A stretch of 64,000 bases of DNA from Crenobacter caeni (lineage in GTDB: Bacteria > Pseudomonadota > Gammaproteobacteria > Burkholderiales > Chromobacteriaceae). Where the stretch lies: positions 186,001 through 250,000 of the forward strand of contig NZ_JAAGAA010000006.1 of assembly GCF_010435965.1 (NCBI RefSeq), read 5' to 3'. A model generated the notes under the pieces. That model did no database searches and was not told the DNA's origin. It saw only the letters and a program-made list of their open reading frames with translations. How positions within the stretch are numbered: the first letter of the stretch is position 1; every line of letters starts with the position of its first letter. Shown here in pieces: positions 43,501-52,901 of this stretch. The position numbers and the translations under genes were made by a program.

Positions 43501-44330
43501 TCAATCTCTCCGTTATTAACAACACCCACGCCTACGGTACTATCATTAATATCAATACCATCAGCATAATTATTGATGTTACCATCTGCGTCAGCGGGGC
43601 TATTTTTTGCAATAATTTTGTTATCGTTGGTGATGCCGCCCTTGATCTGCAGCTGCCCCTTATCCGAAGTATCGCCTTGCACCAGAATGCCGCTACCGCC
43701 ATTCCACGCATAGATAACCCCCGTTGCGGCAACCTTCACCCCGCCTTCAATCACCGGCGAGCCTAGGCCGCTACCCGGATTGAAGGCACGAATAGGATCC
43801 GGCCGGGCAGAAACAATGGCAATACCATCCCTCGCGCTATCACCGCCAGGATCGGTAGCGCTATTGATCGTGCCGCTGTGGATGATATCGCCGCTGACGG
43901 CTACATTACCGCTGACCTTGATACCGGCCGAGTCCTCGTCGGGATTTACCGACAAGCCAGCAAGCAGCGTACCTTTGTTGTCTATCGTGCCAACCTGTGT
44001 GGAAACAAGCGAATCGCCTGCCCCATTTTTAACAAGAATGGCATCGCCAGAGTAAGAGTGCGACGCATCGATAGTGGTGCCCGCGCCGACATAGATATTT
44101 GTATCTGGACCGCTAGGAGGCGTACTGTCGACATAGCACATGTTGGAAAAGTTAGGGCAGTCAATACCCGCCGGCGCAGCAGCCAGCGCCGGCGCGGCAG
44201 CCAGCAGGCCGGCCACCAGCACCGCTGCGGCGCGGGTGGAGGCCGGCTTGCCGCAGGCGGTGGCGTGTTCGTGGGCGACGATATAGGCCTGGCGGGCAGC
44301 CGACCAGACGATGCGGTGGGTCTTGTTCAT
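40527..44330 (-). CDS. Type Va autotransporter with ESPR signal and beta-helix passenger
   Basis: 1267 residues. The start MNKTHRIVWSAARQAYIVAH is an extended signal peptide region, followed by the hydrophobic core up to about residue 52. The passenger (about 55-950) is built of repeats of the type N-x-G-x-I-x-A-x-x-x-G-I with alternating xIxGxIxN, a right-handed beta-helix. The last 270 residues, from YVWVKPFGSYAKQDARSE to the terminal RYAF, are the outer-membrane barrel. Passenger codons at about 42300-44100 are AT-rich compared with the barrel. ATG at 44330 has AGAGA upstream. It is divergent from a sensor kinase gene. Adhesion or biofilm is a likely role; there is no protease triad that I can see. 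Confidence 0.9.
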   Translation of the reverse strand: MNKTHRIVWSAARQAYIVAHEHATACGKPASTRAAAVLVAGLLAAAPALAAAPAGIDCPNFSNMCYVDSTPPSGPDTNIYVGAGTTIDASHSYSGDAILVKNGAGDSLVSTQVGTIDNKGTLLAGLSVNPDEDSAGIKVSGNVAVSGDIIHSGTINSATDPGGDSARDGIAIVSARPDPIRAFNPGSGLGSPVIEGGVKVAATGVIYAWNGGSGILVQGDTSDKGQLQIKGGITNDNKIIAKNSPADADGNINNYADGIDINDSTVGVGVVNNGEIDAGGSGIAVNNSQIDGRIENSDNITAGSRGVSILGSTVTGGIRNGGTINSGDSTIYIVDSTLNQGLANTATGTLRSQSAAINIENVNIIGNITNEGSMTSTDSDGFDIYNLSLSGDISNKKLIQANGGDGIELEDSKINGSILNGGTISASENGIFIGSDGGDMEIGGDVRNSGEIVAGGSGYVIRDTTLMGKLENANSITAGRDGIYLYYSEIAGNVSNTSDVKITVNPEESGWFGAIKMHAGKVYGGMLNAGTLDATTGNAGIILLDNAEILGDIHNSGAIYSGGDGIYLGGDGDVKVHGRLINSGDIIAKDYGVFLQEKSTIGGIEVSGRIEAGKDALHLTEESGVTGLSIAGSVNKKAVLDGERFSMFAQGVTQKNNWECVSSGLGMQCGFITVNVPALSFGGIALAGSTRIIGDVYAQADALTVTGGDNRISGALDVKQLTVESGGELVLGSLASSSKAWKGAHQDADVTGLPVLADALKTTGGVANNGRLVLAKADSYQIIGNYSQTADATLAVRATDATTYSQLKVDGTAKLASGTKIDVDVQSGVEFKSDRLPGVIQASALDSDGKFIVSDNSALFDFGGEKVGNNVDLVLKRAQGDKKPVYLEQIVKDNKGSVPLASQDAARVLDKVIDRFESGSAGAMAPVVSALIKLGSDAELAQAVEQLTPALPSAALSAVSDSLGAINRVVQARVEGNIGLSSGDELSAERYVWVKPFGSYAKQDARSETAGFKANTGGLVFGADAALSPKLRLGAAFAYAHSDVDGKSASAPQSSKVDVYQLIGYGSVQLDGNTEFNFQLDGGRNRNQGERQLPFMGLTASSDYDSLSYHLGAGIGRTFALQGAASTTPSLRLDYTRIKEDGYSETGAGAANLTNGKRSVEQTLLAFDNRVTLPLNERQSVSLNAGAAYDLMDDGATLTSAFAGEPGTVFSTAAAGQSRWLWRAGLGYTYKADTGKGGLELTTRLDGEWRKGGYSNATASVKARYAF

Positions 44331-44435
44331 GCGGGTCTCTCTTGGGGGGATGGCGGCCTGCCGCCCGGCACGGGCAACAACAGAAGACAACGCCATAAAA
44401 TGCCGCGATACTATCAATAGAAACCCATCGCAGAC

Positions 44436-44450
44436 CTTACCAATTCTTAC
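44436..44450 (+). promoter_or_regulatory. CTTAC direct repeat before the kinase start
   Basis: CTTAC occurs twice with a 10-base period (44436-44440 and 44446-44450), the form bound by OmpR-family regulators. It abuts the kinase ATG at 44451 and lies 105 bases upstream of the divergent autotransporter start. Confidence 0.4.
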
Positions 44451-46496
44451 ATGCACACCCTGACCGCGACCGCGCCTCGCCCCCTGCTCTGGCGCTCGCT
44501 CTGCCGCGCCATGCTGCTGGCGCTATACCTGCTGGCACCCTCGCTGGCCGTGCAGGCCGCCCCCGGCCCCCTCCGCTGGGCGCAACTGGCCGACCCGCAA
44601 GGCACGTTGAGCATCGCCGATGCTGCACGAACGTCCTTTAGCGCAGCCCGCGGCCAGCCGGCACTGGGCTACCGCGCCGGCGCCATCTGGTTGCGGCTGG
44701 CGTTACCCGCCTTACGCGGGGAACAGTACGGCTATCTGGAGCTGCGCTCGGCCCTGCTCGATGATGTGGCGTTCTACCAGCTAGGCCGCGACGGGCGCTG
44801 GCAGGTGCAACGCGCGGGCGACCGGATACCGCTCACCGCGCGCACGCTCGACTACCGCCAGCCGGTGTTCCGCGTCGACTGGCCGGACGGCCTGCCGGCC
44901 ACCGTTTACCTGAGGCTTTCCAGCACCAGCACGCTGAGCTTTCCGTGGGCGCTGCACACACCCTCCTCTTTCATGTCTTCAGCCGGCCGCGAACAGTTGC
45001 TGTTCGGCGTGTTCTACGCGATCCACTTGGTGCTGCTGGTGAGCAGCGCGTGGTTCTGGTTGCGCACCCGTAGCCTGTCCTTCGCGCTGTTTGCGCTGTG
45101 CGTACTCGCCAACCTCATCAGCACGCTGTGCGCCGAGGGACACACCTACCAGTACCTGCTGCCGGACAGGCCGTGGCTGACCGATGCGCTGTATGTGGTC
45201 AGCTGGTTCGCGGCGACCCCGCTGGGCGTGCTGTTTGCCTGCCAGTATCTCGGGCTGTATGCCGGCCGCTGGCGGCGCGCGGCGCTGTGCGCAACCTGGC
45301 TGGCCGCGGCCATCGCGCTGTTGACGGCACCCTGGCTGATCTGGAGCAACGTCAGCGCCTTGCGCCCGGCCTACTTGCTATGGGCGCTGTCCGCCAATCT
45401 GTCGTTGCTGCTGGTTTCGCTATGGCAGTTCGCACAAGGCAACCGTGCCGCACGGCCGCTACTCCTGGTGCAGGGGCTGTTTCTTGGCGGCATCAGCCTG
45501 CGGCTGGCGCGCAACACGGGCCTGATCGAACCGGGGCTGCTGAGTGACAACGCGCACTATCTGGGGATGATGGCGTTTTTCCTGATCATGAATGCGGCCA
45601 TTACCTGGCGTTACACCGACCTGCGCGCCGAAAAGGAAGCGGCGCAGACCGAGGCGCTCAGGGTGGCGCTGGAGGCCGAGCAGCGGCTAGAGCAGCAGGT
45701 GGCCGAACGCACCGGGGCGCTGAAGGAGGCGATGGAACAGGTGGAAGGCGCGCTATTGCTCGAGCGGCGTGCACAGCAGCAACAGCAGCAGTTCCTGGCG
45801 ACGGTGTCGCACGAGCTGCGCACCCCGCTGGCAGTGATCGACAGCGCCGCGCAAAACCTGCTGCTGGGCACGGGAGACGCACAGGCGGTGGGCGAGCGCA
45901 CCCGCCAGCGCTACCAGAAGATCCTGGCTGCCAGCCAGCGGCTGACCCTGCTGCTGCAGGACGCGCTGAGCGATACCCGCTTCACCCTCGCGCGCAAGCG
46001 TATCGAGGCCATCGAGTGCTCGCCCGCCGCACTGCTGGAAGACGCCGCACGCGCAGCCGCCATCGTCAGCGACACGCACCGCATCGTGGTCGATGCCAGC
46101 AGCCTGCCCGCAAGCTGGGTATGCGACCCGGCGCTGACCACGCTCGCGCTGCGCACGCTGGCGGACAACGCGGTCAAGTACACGCCGGCCGGCAGCGAAA
46201 TCCGGCTGGGCGGCATGCTCGAAGGCGACACGCTGCTGCTGTGCATCCGCGACAACGGGCCTGGCATCCGGCCTGACGAGTTGCCCCGCCTGTTCGAGCA
46301 CGGCTTTCGCGGCAGCGAATCCGCCCGCCACGCGGGCAGCGGCCAGGGCCTGCCACTGGCACGGCAGATGCTCGCCTGGCAAGGCGGCAGCCTGAGTGTG
46401 GACAACCAGGAAGGTGGCGGCTGCTGCGCCTGCCTGCGCCTGCCAAGGCGTGCAGCCGAAGCTCATCCCAGCACGACGGAGACCGTCAGCGCGTAA
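44451..46496 (+). CDS. 7TMR-DISM sensor histidine kinase
   Basis: 681 residues. A signal peptide and a periplasmic 7TMR-DISMED2 domain (to about 180, with YRAGAIWLRLALPAL and TVYLRLSSTSTLSFPWAL) are followed by seven membrane helices (about 185-390). Next come a coiled coil, a HisKA domain with FLATVSHELRTPLAVID (His at 454) and a HATPase domain with LRTLADNAVKYTPAG and IRDNGPGIRPDELPRLFEHG. These receptors are thought to sense small ligands, including sugars. No ribosome binding site precedes ATG at 44451, so the transcript may be leaderless. The 3' end overlaps the convergent response regulator by 34 bases. Confidence 0.9.
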   Translation: MHTLTATAPRPLLWRSLCRAMLLALYLLAPSLAVQAAPGPLRWAQLADPQGTLSIADAARTSFSAARGQPALGYRAGAIWLRLALPALRGEQYGYLELRSALLDDVAFYQLGRDGRWQVQRAGDRIPLTARTLDYRQPVFRVDWPDGLPATVYLRLSSTSTLSFPWALHTPSSFMSSAGREQLLFGVFYAIHLVLLVSSAWFWLRTRSLSFALFALCVLANLISTLCAEGHTYQYLLPDRPWLTDALYVVSWFAATPLGVLFACQYLGLYAGRWRRAALCATWLAAAIALLTAPWLIWSNVSALRPAYLLWALSANLSLLLVSLWQFAQGNRAARPLLLVQGLFLGGISLRLARNTGLIEPGLLSDNAHYLGMMAFFLIMNAAITWRYTDLRAEKEAAQTEALRVALEAEQRLEQQVAERTGALKEAMEQVEGALLLERRAQQQQQQFLATVSHELRTPLAVIDSAAQNLLLGTGDAQAVGERTRQRYQKILAASQRLTLLLQDALSDTRFTLARKRIEAIECSPAALLEDAARAAAIVSDTHRIVVDASSLPASWVCDPALTTLALRTLADNAVKYTPAGSEIRLGGMLEGDTLLLCIRDNGPGIRPDELPRLFEHGFRGSESARHAGSGQGLPLARQMLAWQGGSLSVDNQEGGGCCACLRLPRRAAEAHPSTTETVSA

Positions 46497-47125
46497 CCCG
46501 CGCCGTGCACGGTCTTCAGCGGCAACTCGCCCCCGGCGTACTCGCGCCAGCGCTGGCGCAGACGGCTAACCTGGGTGTCCAGCCGGCGCTGGTCGTAGTC
46601 CAGCCAGTCGTGCCCCTGCGCCTCGACGATCGCACGGCGACTGACGGACTCGCCAGTTGCCTCTGCCAGCGCTTCCAGCAACGACCATTCGCCGGCAGAC
46701 AACTCGAACGGCGGCAAACCCGGCGCGCACAGGCTGCGACTGGCACGCACAAGTCGCCAGCTGGCCAGCCCCACCCGCCGGGACAGCGCCTGCAAGGTCG
46801 CATCCAGTTGCAGCAGGTTGACCGGCTTAACCAGGTAATGGTCGGCGCCGCCTTGCAGGCCGGCGACCACGTCCTGCGTCGCGCCGCGCGCGGTCAGCAT
46901 CACGATACCGTACTGCACCGACCGCGCACGCAGGCGTGCGGCGAAGTCGAAGCCACTGCCGTCGGGCAGCATCACGTCGCACACCGCCATCGCGGCTTGC
47001 CCTGCGAGGGCCTCGGCCTCGGCGATCGTCGACGCGGCCAACACCTGCCAGCCGCGCGCGCACAGGAAATCGGCCAGTTCCTCTTGCAGGTCAGGCTCGT
47101 CTTCCAGGAGTAACAGTCGATGCAT
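46463..47125 (-). CDS. OmpR-family response regulator
   Basis: 220 residues. The receiver domain begins MHRLLLLEDEPDLQEELADF, with acidic residues 9-10, the phosphorylated Asp at 50 (VCDVMLPDGSGF) and the Lys in YLVKPVN near 101. The DNA-binding part is a winged helix: FELSAGEWSLLEALAEATGE, then RRLDTQVSRLRQRWRE and KTVHGAGYALTV. It pairs naturally with the 7TMR-DISM kinase, whose gene converges on it and overlaps it by 34 bases. ATG at 47125 starts the receiver domain correctly; the ribosome binding site is weak. Likely targets are the autotransporter and kinase promoters, which is inference. Confidence 0.9.
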   Translation of the reverse strand: MHRLLLLEDEPDLQEELADFLCARGWQVLAASTIAEAEALAGQAAMAVCDVMLPDGSGFDFAARLRARSVQYGIVMLTARGATQDVVAGLQGGADHYLVKPVNLLQLDATLQALSRRVGLASWRLVRASRSLCAPGLPPFELSAGEWSLLEALAEATGESVSRRAIVEAQGHDWLDYDQRRLDTQVSRLRQRWREYAGGELPLKTVHGAGYALTVSVVLG

Positions 47126-47220
47126 GGCAATGGATCCGCAGGATGAATGGGCAAGCCCGCGACAAGTCTGCCGCGACGCAGCGCACAAGATACACCATTG
47201 ACATGGTGCGCGCAGACGAC

Positions 47221-47248
47221 AAAAAAGCCCTGACGCGTCAGGGCTTTG
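47221..47248 (-). terminator. Intrinsic terminator of tRNA-Ser
   Basis: On the minus strand AAAGCCCTGACG and CGTCAGGGCTTTTTT form a perfect stem with a long T run, 10 bases past the tRNA 3' end. Confidence 0.9.
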
Positions 47249-47258
47249 ATGTTGGTAC

Positions 47259-47348
47259 TGGCGGAGAGAGTGGGATTCGAACCCACGTGCGGCATACGCC
47301 GCCCACTGATTTCGAGTCAGGGCCGTTTAGCCTCTCCGGCATCTCTCC
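47259..47348 (-). tRNA. tRNA-Ser (anticodon CGA)
   Basis: 90 bases including an encoded CCA end. The acceptor stem is GGAGAGA with TCTCTCC. The anticodon stem-loop CTGACTCGAAATCAG gives CGA, reading UCG codons. A long variable arm typical of class II serine tRNAs follows, then the T arm GTGGGTTCGAATCCCAC. It is not visibly associated with an integrated element. Confidence 0.95.
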
Positions 47349-47402
47349 GCGATCAGTGAGGCGCTAATATAACTGCACCCCTGCTGGTCCGTCAACATCT
47401 TT

Positions 47403-48311
47403 CTATAAATTTTTAGCAGGCTGCACCTGGGTTTCCTTCCACAAGGTCAGCGCGGCAAGCAAAGTCAGCGCGAGCGCGACCAGTGCCATGCCGAACGCCT
47501 CGGCGTCGCTCGGCGTCTCGCCGAAGGTCGCCCACGCCAACAACACCGCCACCGCCGGGATCGCCAGGATGTTGAGGCCGGCCATGCCGGCCGACAACTT
47601 ACTCAAGAGCAGCATCCAGGCAAGCCAGCCCAGGCCGCCGGCCAGCACGCCGGAGAACACCAGCACCGCGGCAAGTTCGGGCGACCAGCGCACCGGCGCG
47701 GCCGCCGGAAACAGCGGCAGCAGCAGCACGAGCGGAATCGCGCCGTACAGCATCTGCCAGAAGGTCAGCCCCAGCGTGTCGACACGGTGACGGATGCGCA
47801 GGCGCTTGGCGATGATCGCGGCAGCGGCCCACACCAGTCCCCCGCCGACCGCCAACAGGTCGGAGAGCCAGCTACCGGACAGGCTCCACGGCTCGAGGAT
47901 GGCGATCAGGCCGACGAAGGCGAGGCCGACCGCCAGCCACTGCAAACGGGACAGCCGTTCACCCAGCCATAGCCGCGCCATCAAGAGCGTCCAGAACGGC
48001 ATGGTGTAGCAGAGCACCGACACCTTGCCGGCGCCGCCGGCGACCAGCGCGAGGTTGGTCAGCAGCACGAAGCCCGCCGTCTGCGTGAGCCCGAGCAGGA
48101 AGGTCGGCACGAAGGGCGTGGGCTTGAACGGCCGGTGCGTGAAAAACATGATCAGGCCGAGGGTGAGCACCGCCAGCACGGTGCGCATCAGCCCCAGTTG
48201 CGCGGCACTGGCATAGGCGAGGCCGAGCTTGGTGACGATCCAGTTGCCGCCCCACACCAGCCACAGAAAAGCCAGCGTCAGCACGCCGGACAGGGAGTAC
48301 GTCTTGTTCAT
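47403..48311 (-). CDS. EamA/DMT-superfamily transporter
   Basis: 302 residues with ten predicted membrane helices in two EamA repeats: FLWLVWGGNWIVTKLGLAYA near the N-terminus, YTMPFWTLLMARLWLGERLS at the end of the first half, and AGLNILAIPAVAVLLAWATF with GETPSDAEAFGMALV in the second. Such proteins export amino acids or other metabolites; the substrate cannot be told. ATG at 48311 comes five bases after the T run of a terminator and has AGGA almost touching the start, so expression depends on read-through from pepN or on a weak promoter in the terminator region. Confidence 0.88.
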   Translation of the reverse strand: MNKTYSLSGVLTLAFLWLVWGGNWIVTKLGLAYASAAQLGLMRTVLAVLTLGLIMFFTHRPFKPTPFVPTFLLGLTQTAGFVLLTNLALVAGGAGKVSVLCYTMPFWTLLMARLWLGERLSRLQWLAVGLAFVGLIAILEPWSLSGSWLSDLLAVGGGLVWAAAAIIAKRLRIRHRVDTLGLTFWQMLYGAIPLVLLLPLFPAAAPVRWSPELAAVLVFSGVLAGGLGWLAWMLLLSKLSAGMAGLNILAIPAVAVLLAWATFGETPSDAEAFGMALVALALTLLAALTLWKETQVQPAKNL

Positions 48312-48315
48312 TTCC

Positions 48316-48355
48316 TGAAAAACCAAGAGGCGGGCCTCTGCCCGCCTCTGCTTGG
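48316..48355 (-). terminator. Intrinsic terminator after pepN
   Basis: On the minus strand AGAGGCGGGC and GCCCGCCTCT pair around AGAG, extended by CCAA/TTGG, and TTTTT follows. It lies between the pepN stop and the EamA start. Confidence 0.88.
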
Positions 48356-48378
48356 CCGTGCCTTGCGGCACGGCAGGT

Positions 48379-51015
48379 TCATGCCTCGAGGTTCTTGGAG
48401 ACGATCTCGTACACGTCGGCCGACAAGCCTTCGTGCGCGAGGATGCGTTCGAGCTCGCCCTGCATCAGCGCGCCGCGCACGGGCTCGATACGGCGCCAGC
48501 GGTTGAACGCCTGCACCAGCCGGCTTGCCACCTGCGGGTTGAACGCGTCGATGGCGAGTACCTGGTCGGCGAGGAAGCGGTAGCCCGCGCCGTCCGCGGC
48601 GTGGAAAGCCGCGACGTTGCGGCCGAAGGTGCCGAGCAGGCTGCGCGCCTTGTTCGGGTTCTTCAGCGAGAACGCCGGGTGGGCGAGCGCGGCCTCGACC
48701 GCACACAGGGTGTCCGGCAGCTGGCTCGCCGCGACCAGCGTGAAGTACTTGTCCATCACCAGCGCATCGTGCTGCCAGCGCCGCGCGAAGTCGGCGAGGC
48801 AGTGCTCGCGCGCGTCGCAACCGCGGTCGCGCAGCGCAATAAGCGAGCCCATGGTATCAGTCATATTGTCCGCCGTCTCGTACTGCTTGCGTGCCCCTTC
48901 CAGCGGCCACACGTCCGGCAGGCGGCACAGCATCGCGAGCGCGACGTTTTTCAGCGCGCGCTTGCCGGCGTCGGCCACTTCGGCGCCGCGGGTCTGGTTC
49001 AGGTCGAAGGCCTCGCGCCACTGGCCGCGCAACTGCTGCGCGAGCTCGTTCAGCACGCCCGCTCGCGCGCGGCAGATCAGCGCGGGGTCGGCGGCGTCGA
49101 CAAGCTCGATCAGGTCGGCTTCGGAAGGCAGGGTCAGCATCAGCGCGCGGAACGCCGGGTCGAGCCGCTGGTTGGCGAGCACCGCGCCGACTGCGTCGAC
49201 AAAGGTCTGCGACAGCGCGCGCTGGCGGCCGGCGGCCAGGTCGGCCACCGCGCGCAACAGGATGCGCCGCGCCAGTTCCTGCGACGCCTCCCAGCGGCTG
49301 AAGGTGTCGCCGTCGTGCGCCATCAGGAAGGCCAGCTCGTCGTCGCGCCAGTCGTAGTCGAGGCGCACCGGCGCCGAGAAGCCGCGCAACAGCGAAGGCA
49401 CCGGCTTGTGCGCGACGCCGCTAAAGCGGAACACCTCGCGCGCGCGGCGCACGTCGAGCACGCGGCTGACCGAACCGGCGTCGCCGCCGTCGCCCGGTAC
49501 CTCGCCTTCCAACACCAGCGGCAAGGGTTTGCCGTCGCGGCCGATCAGCGCCATCGCGAACGGGATGTGCAGCGGCTGCTTGTCGGCCTGTCCCGGCGTC
49601 GGCGGCACGCGCTGCTCGATGGTCAGCACTGCCTCGGCGCGCACTGCGTCGTGCTCGAGCGAGACCTTGAGCAGCGGGGTGCCGGCCTGGCTGTACCACA
49701 ACGCGAACTGGGTGAGGTCGACACCGTTGGCGTCGGCCATCGCCGCACGGAAGTCGTCGCAGGTCACCGCCTGCCCGTCGTGGCGCTTGAAGTAGAGCGC
49801 CATGCCCTTCTGGAAGCCCTCTTCGCCCAGCAGCGTGTGGTACATGCGCACCACCTCGGCACCCTTCTCGTACACCGTCATCGTGTAGAAGTTGTTCATC
49901 TCGATGTAGGCATCCGGCCGGATCGGATGCGCGGTCGGGCCGGCGTCCTCGGGGAACTGCAGCGCGCGCAGCGCCTTCACGTCCTCGATGCGCTTGACCG
50001 CGCGGCTGCCCATGTCGGCGGAGAACTCCTGGTCGCGGAACACGGTCAGGCCTTCCTTCAGCGACAGCTGGAACCAGTCGCGGCAGGTCACGCGGTTGCC
50101 GGTCCAGTTGTGGAAGTACTCGTGGCCGATCACGCTCTCGACGCCGTCGAAATCGGCGTCGGTCGCGGTGTCCTGGCGCGCCAGCACGTACTTGGTATTG
50201 AAGATGTTGAGGCCCTTGTTCTCCATCGCCCCCATATTGAAGTCGCCGACCGCGACGATCATGTAGATGTCGAGGTCGTACTCGAGGCCGAAGCGGGTCT
50301 CGTCCCAGCGCATCGACTTCTTTAGCGACGCCATCGCGTGCTGCGACTTGTCGAGGTCGGCCGGCTCGGTCCAGATCTCCAGCGCGACCTTGCGCCCGGA
50401 ACGGGTGATAAAGCTGTCCTTCAGCGCCGAGAGCTTGCCCGCGACCAGCGCGAACAGGTAGGCCGGCTTCTTGTACGGGTCGACCCACTTCACCCAGTGC
50501 CGCTTCTTGTCGGTCATCCCCTCGCCGACCTTGTTGCCGTTGGAGAGCAGCACCGGGTAGGCCTGCTTGTCGGCGATGATGGTGGTGGTGAACTTCGACA
50601 TCACGTCCGGGCGGTCGAGGTAGTAGGTGATCTTGCGGAAGCCCTCGGGCTCGCACTGGGTGAACAGGTTGCCGCCGGACGCATACAGCCCCATCAGGCT
50701 GGTATTGGCCGCCGGGTCGATTTCGGTCTCGACCTCCAGGATGAAGCCGTCCGGCACCGCATCGATCTCGAGGTGTTCTTCGCCCGTGCGGTAGCGCGTT
50801 TCGTCCAGCCGCTCGCCGTCCAGCGTCAGCGAGACGAGCCTGGCCGAACCGTCCAGGCGCAGCGTCTGCCCGGCACCCGCGAGCGCGCGCATCACCAGGC
50901 GCGCGTGCACCCGGGTGAGCGTCTCGCCGATGTCGAAGGTCAGGTCGACCTTGTCGATCGAGAAGGCCGGCGCCTGGTAGTCCTTGCGGTATTTGGTCGT
51001 TTTCTGGCTGGTCAT
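48379..51015 (-). CDS. pepN: Aminopeptidase N
   Basis: 878 residues, the usual length for proteobacterial PepN (M1 family). It removes N-terminal amino acids from peptides in the cytoplasm. The substrate motif [11 protein letters not shown] and the zinc site [20 protein letters not shown], followed by [14 protein letters not shown] with the third ligand, are intact. The N-terminal beta domain, an Ig-like segment and the long helical C-terminal domain follow the family pattern. ATG at 51015 has GGGAGA upstream. It is 16 bases downstream of the M61 peptidase gene, so the two peptidases form one unit. Confidence 0.96.
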   Translation of the reverse strand: MTSQKTTKYRKDYQAPAFSIDKVDLTFDIGETLTRVHARLVMRALAGAGQTLRLDGSARLVSLTLDGERLDETRYRTGEEHLEIDAVPDGFILEVETEIDPAANTSLMGLYASGGNLFTQCEPEGFRKITYYLDRPDVMSKFTTTIIADKQAYPVLLSNGNKVGEGMTDKKRHWVKWVDPYKKPAYLFALVAGKLSALKDSFITRSGRKVALEIWTEPADLDKSQHAMASLKKSMRWDETRFGLEYDLDIYMIVAVGDFNMGAMENKGLNIFNTKYVLARQDTATDADFDGVESVIGHEYFHNWTGNRVTCRDWFQLSLKEGLTVFRDQEFSADMGSRAVKRIEDVKALRALQFPEDAGPTAHPIRPDAYIEMNNFYTMTVYEKGAEVVRMYHTLLGEEGFQKGMALYFKRHDGQAVTCDDFRAAMADANGVDLTQFALWYSQAGTPLLKVSLEHDAVRAEAVLTIEQRVPPTPGQADKQPLHIPFAMALIGRDGKPLPLVLEGEVPGDGGDAGSVSRVLDVRRAREVFRFSGVAHKPVPSLLRGFSAPVRLDYDWRDDELAFLMAHDGDTFSRWEASQELARRILLRAVADLAAGRQRALSQTFVDAVGAVLANQRLDPAFRALMLTLPSEADLIELVDAADPALICRARAGVLNELAQQLRGQWREAFDLNQTRGAEVADAGKRALKNVALAMLCRLPDVWPLEGARKQYETADNMTDTMGSLIALRDRGCDAREHCLADFARRWQHDALVMDKYFTLVAASQLPDTLCAVEAALAHPAFSLKNPNKARSLLGTFGRNVAAFHAADGAGYRFLADQVLAIDAFNPQVASRLVQAFNRWRRIEPVRGALMQGELERILAHEGLSADVYEIVSKNLEA

Positions 51016-51031
51016 CTTTGTCTCCCGCTTT

Positions 51032-52819
51032 TCATTGCTGTTGCAGCCACGCGCAGCCGGCGTCGGCCAGCGCAAGGTAGCAAGTGTCTTCCGGCGCCGC
51101 CTGCAACTCGACGTCGAAACGCATCAGTTCGTCACGACGGAACGCGTGCACGGCGACCACCTCGCCGGCCACGCGATTGGCGAGCGCGCGCTCGAGGTCG
51201 GTGAGGCGCAGGCCGTCCAGCGCGACGATCACGTCGCCGCCGGAGAGCCCCGCGCGCTGCGCCGCGCCGCCGTCGAATACCTGCAGAAGGCGCACGCCCG
51301 ACGCTTCCGGCGCGCATTTTACGCCGAGCGTGACCCGCTTGCCCGACTTTGCGGGGCGGGTCTCGACGCCGCCGCGGTCGGCAGCGCTGGCCGCGGCCAC
51401 CAGTTGCAGCGTCACGCCCTGCGTAACTAAGAGTTCGGCCAATGGCAGGTCCTCGGTGCTGCGCAGCGCTTGCTCGAAGAAACCGGCCAGCGGCAGCCCG
51501 GTGGTCTCGCTCGCGATCGCCTCCCACTCGTCCTCGCCGATACCCTGCCCCGCTTCGCGCTCGCGCCGCCACAGCGCGCGCATCACGTCGTCGAGCGTAT
51601 GGCGGCCGTCGCTGTCGCGGCGGATGGTCAGGTCGAGCGCGAGCGCGGCCAGAGAACCTTTCGCGTAGTAGCTGACGATCGCGTTCGGGCTGTTCTCGTC
51701 CTGCTTGTAGTACTTGGTCCACGCGTCGAAGCTCGACGCTTCCAGCGTCTGCTTGAGGCGGCCACTGCCGCGCAGTACCGAAGTGACCGTGCGCGCGAGC
51801 AGGCCCAGGTAGCGCGGCGCGTCGATCAGCCCGGCGCGCAGCAGCGTCAGGTCGTCGTAGTACGAGGTCACCCCCTCGAACGCCCACAGCAAGCGGGTAT
51901 GGTTTTCGCGCGCGAGGTCGTACGGCACGAAGGCGGCCGGCTTGATCCGCTTGACGTTCCAGTTGTGGAAGTACTCGTGGCTGATCAGGCCCAGCAGTTG
52001 CAGGTAGCCGTCGGACAGGCCGTCGTCGCCCAGCTTGGGCAGGTCGTCGCGGTCGGCCATCAGCGCGGTGCTGTTGCGGTGCTCGAGCCCGCCGTAGAGG
52101 CCGCCGCCGACGTAGAGCAGGAACAGGTAGTGCTCGAACGGCGCTGGCTTGCCGAACAGGCGGATCTGGCACTCGCAGATTTGCTTGGCGTCGCGTGCGA
52201 GCCGCTTGAGGTCGGCATGGTGGTGCCGGCCGCTGAGCACCAGCCGGTGCGGCACGCCGCACGCCTTGAAGCTGACTTCGTCGAATTCGCCCAGCTCGAA
52301 CGGGTGGTCGATCAGCGCGTCGTAATCCTTGGCCTGGTAGCGGCCGAAGCCCGCCTTGTCGGCCTTGATGGCGTTCAGGGCGCACGCCAGGCGCCAGTTG
52401 TGCAACGCACGCGCCTTGGGCGCGCGCACGTCGATTTCATGCACGCCGTGCTGCAGGCCCTCGGCGTACAGGCACAGGCTGCTCGGGTTGAAGAACCCGC
52501 GCGTGGTGTCGAGGTAGGCGCCGCGCACCGACAGGTCGTACGCGTAGACCTCGTAACGCACTTCGAGCGGCCCGTCGGTCGGCGCGGCCTGCCAGCTGTC
52601 CTTGTCGAGCTTGGTCAGCGCGACCGGCTGCCCGTCGCAGCTCGCCTCGATGCGGACAATGTGGCGCGAAAAATCACGGATCATGTAACTGCCCGGAATC
52701 CACGCCGGCAGGCGCAGCAGATGCCCCTGCGGCGCCGCCGCATCGACCAGCATGCGAACTTCGAACAGATGCGCCTCGGCAGAGGCGACGGAAATGCGGT
52801 AACGGACGGGAGATTTCAT
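51032..52819 (-). CDS. M61-family metallopeptidase with PDZ domain
   Basis: 595 residues, glycyl-aminopeptidase type. The N-terminal domain starts [20 protein letters not shown] and has [17 protein letters not shown]. The zinc site is [20 protein letters not shown], with the third ligand in [18 protein letters not shown] domain lies near 500-580 ([20 protein letters not shown], then [20 protein letters not shown]). It probably cuts peptides or binds C-termini of clients. ATG at 52819 matches the family N-terminus although its ribosome binding site is poor; ATG at 52873 has GGAAAG and would add 18 residues. Confidence 0.88.
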   Translation of the reverse strand: MKSPVRYRISVASAEAHLFEVRMLVDAAAPQGHLLRLPAWIPGSYMIRDFSRHIVRIEASCDGQPVALTKLDKDSWQAAPTDGPLEVRYEVYAYDLSVRGAYLDTTRGFFNPSSLCLYAEGLQHGVHEIDVRAPKARALHNWRLACALNAIKADKAGFGRYQAKDYDALIDHPFELGEFDEVSFKACGVPHRLVLSGRHHHADLKRLARDAKQICECQIRLFGKPAPFEHYLFLLYVGGGLYGGLEHRNSTALMADRDDLPKLGDDGLSDGYLQLLGLISHEYFHNWNVKRIKPAAFVPYDLARENHTRLLWAFEGVTSYYDDLTLLRAGLIDAPRYLGLLARTVTSVLRGSGRLKQTLEASSFDAWTKYYKQDENSPNAIVSYYAKGSLAALALDLTIRRDSDGRHTLDDVMRALWRREREAGQGIGEDEWEAIASETTGLPLAGFFEQALRSTEDLPLAELLVTQGVTLQLVAAASAADRGGVETRPAKSGKRVTLGVKCAPEASGVRLLQVFDGGAAQRAGLSGGDVIVALDGLRLTDLERALANRVAGEVVAVHAFRRDELMRFDVELQAAPEDTCYLALADAGCAWLQQQ

Positions 52820-52887
52820 CGGAGGCAGTCTTTCCGGCAGGGAAAGCGGTGCAAACGCGCAGAAGTTCCGCATGCATCGGCTTTCCG

Positions 52888-52901
52888 TTGATCCAGGTCA
52901 A
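52888..52901 (+). promoter_or_regulatory. FNR/ANR-type site before the cbb3 operon
   Basis: TTGATCCAGGTCAA matches the FNR consensus TTGAT-N4-ATCAA at nine of ten positions. AATAAAAT about 26-34 bases past its centre fits a -10 element of a class II activated promoter, giving a start near 52936. The rest of 52820-53219 (about 280 bases of leader) shows small hairpins but no gene. Confidence 0.65.

Noticed and set aside
47259-47348. Genomic island integrated at tRNA-Ser
   Set aside because: No integrase gene and no duplicated tRNA end was found on either side.
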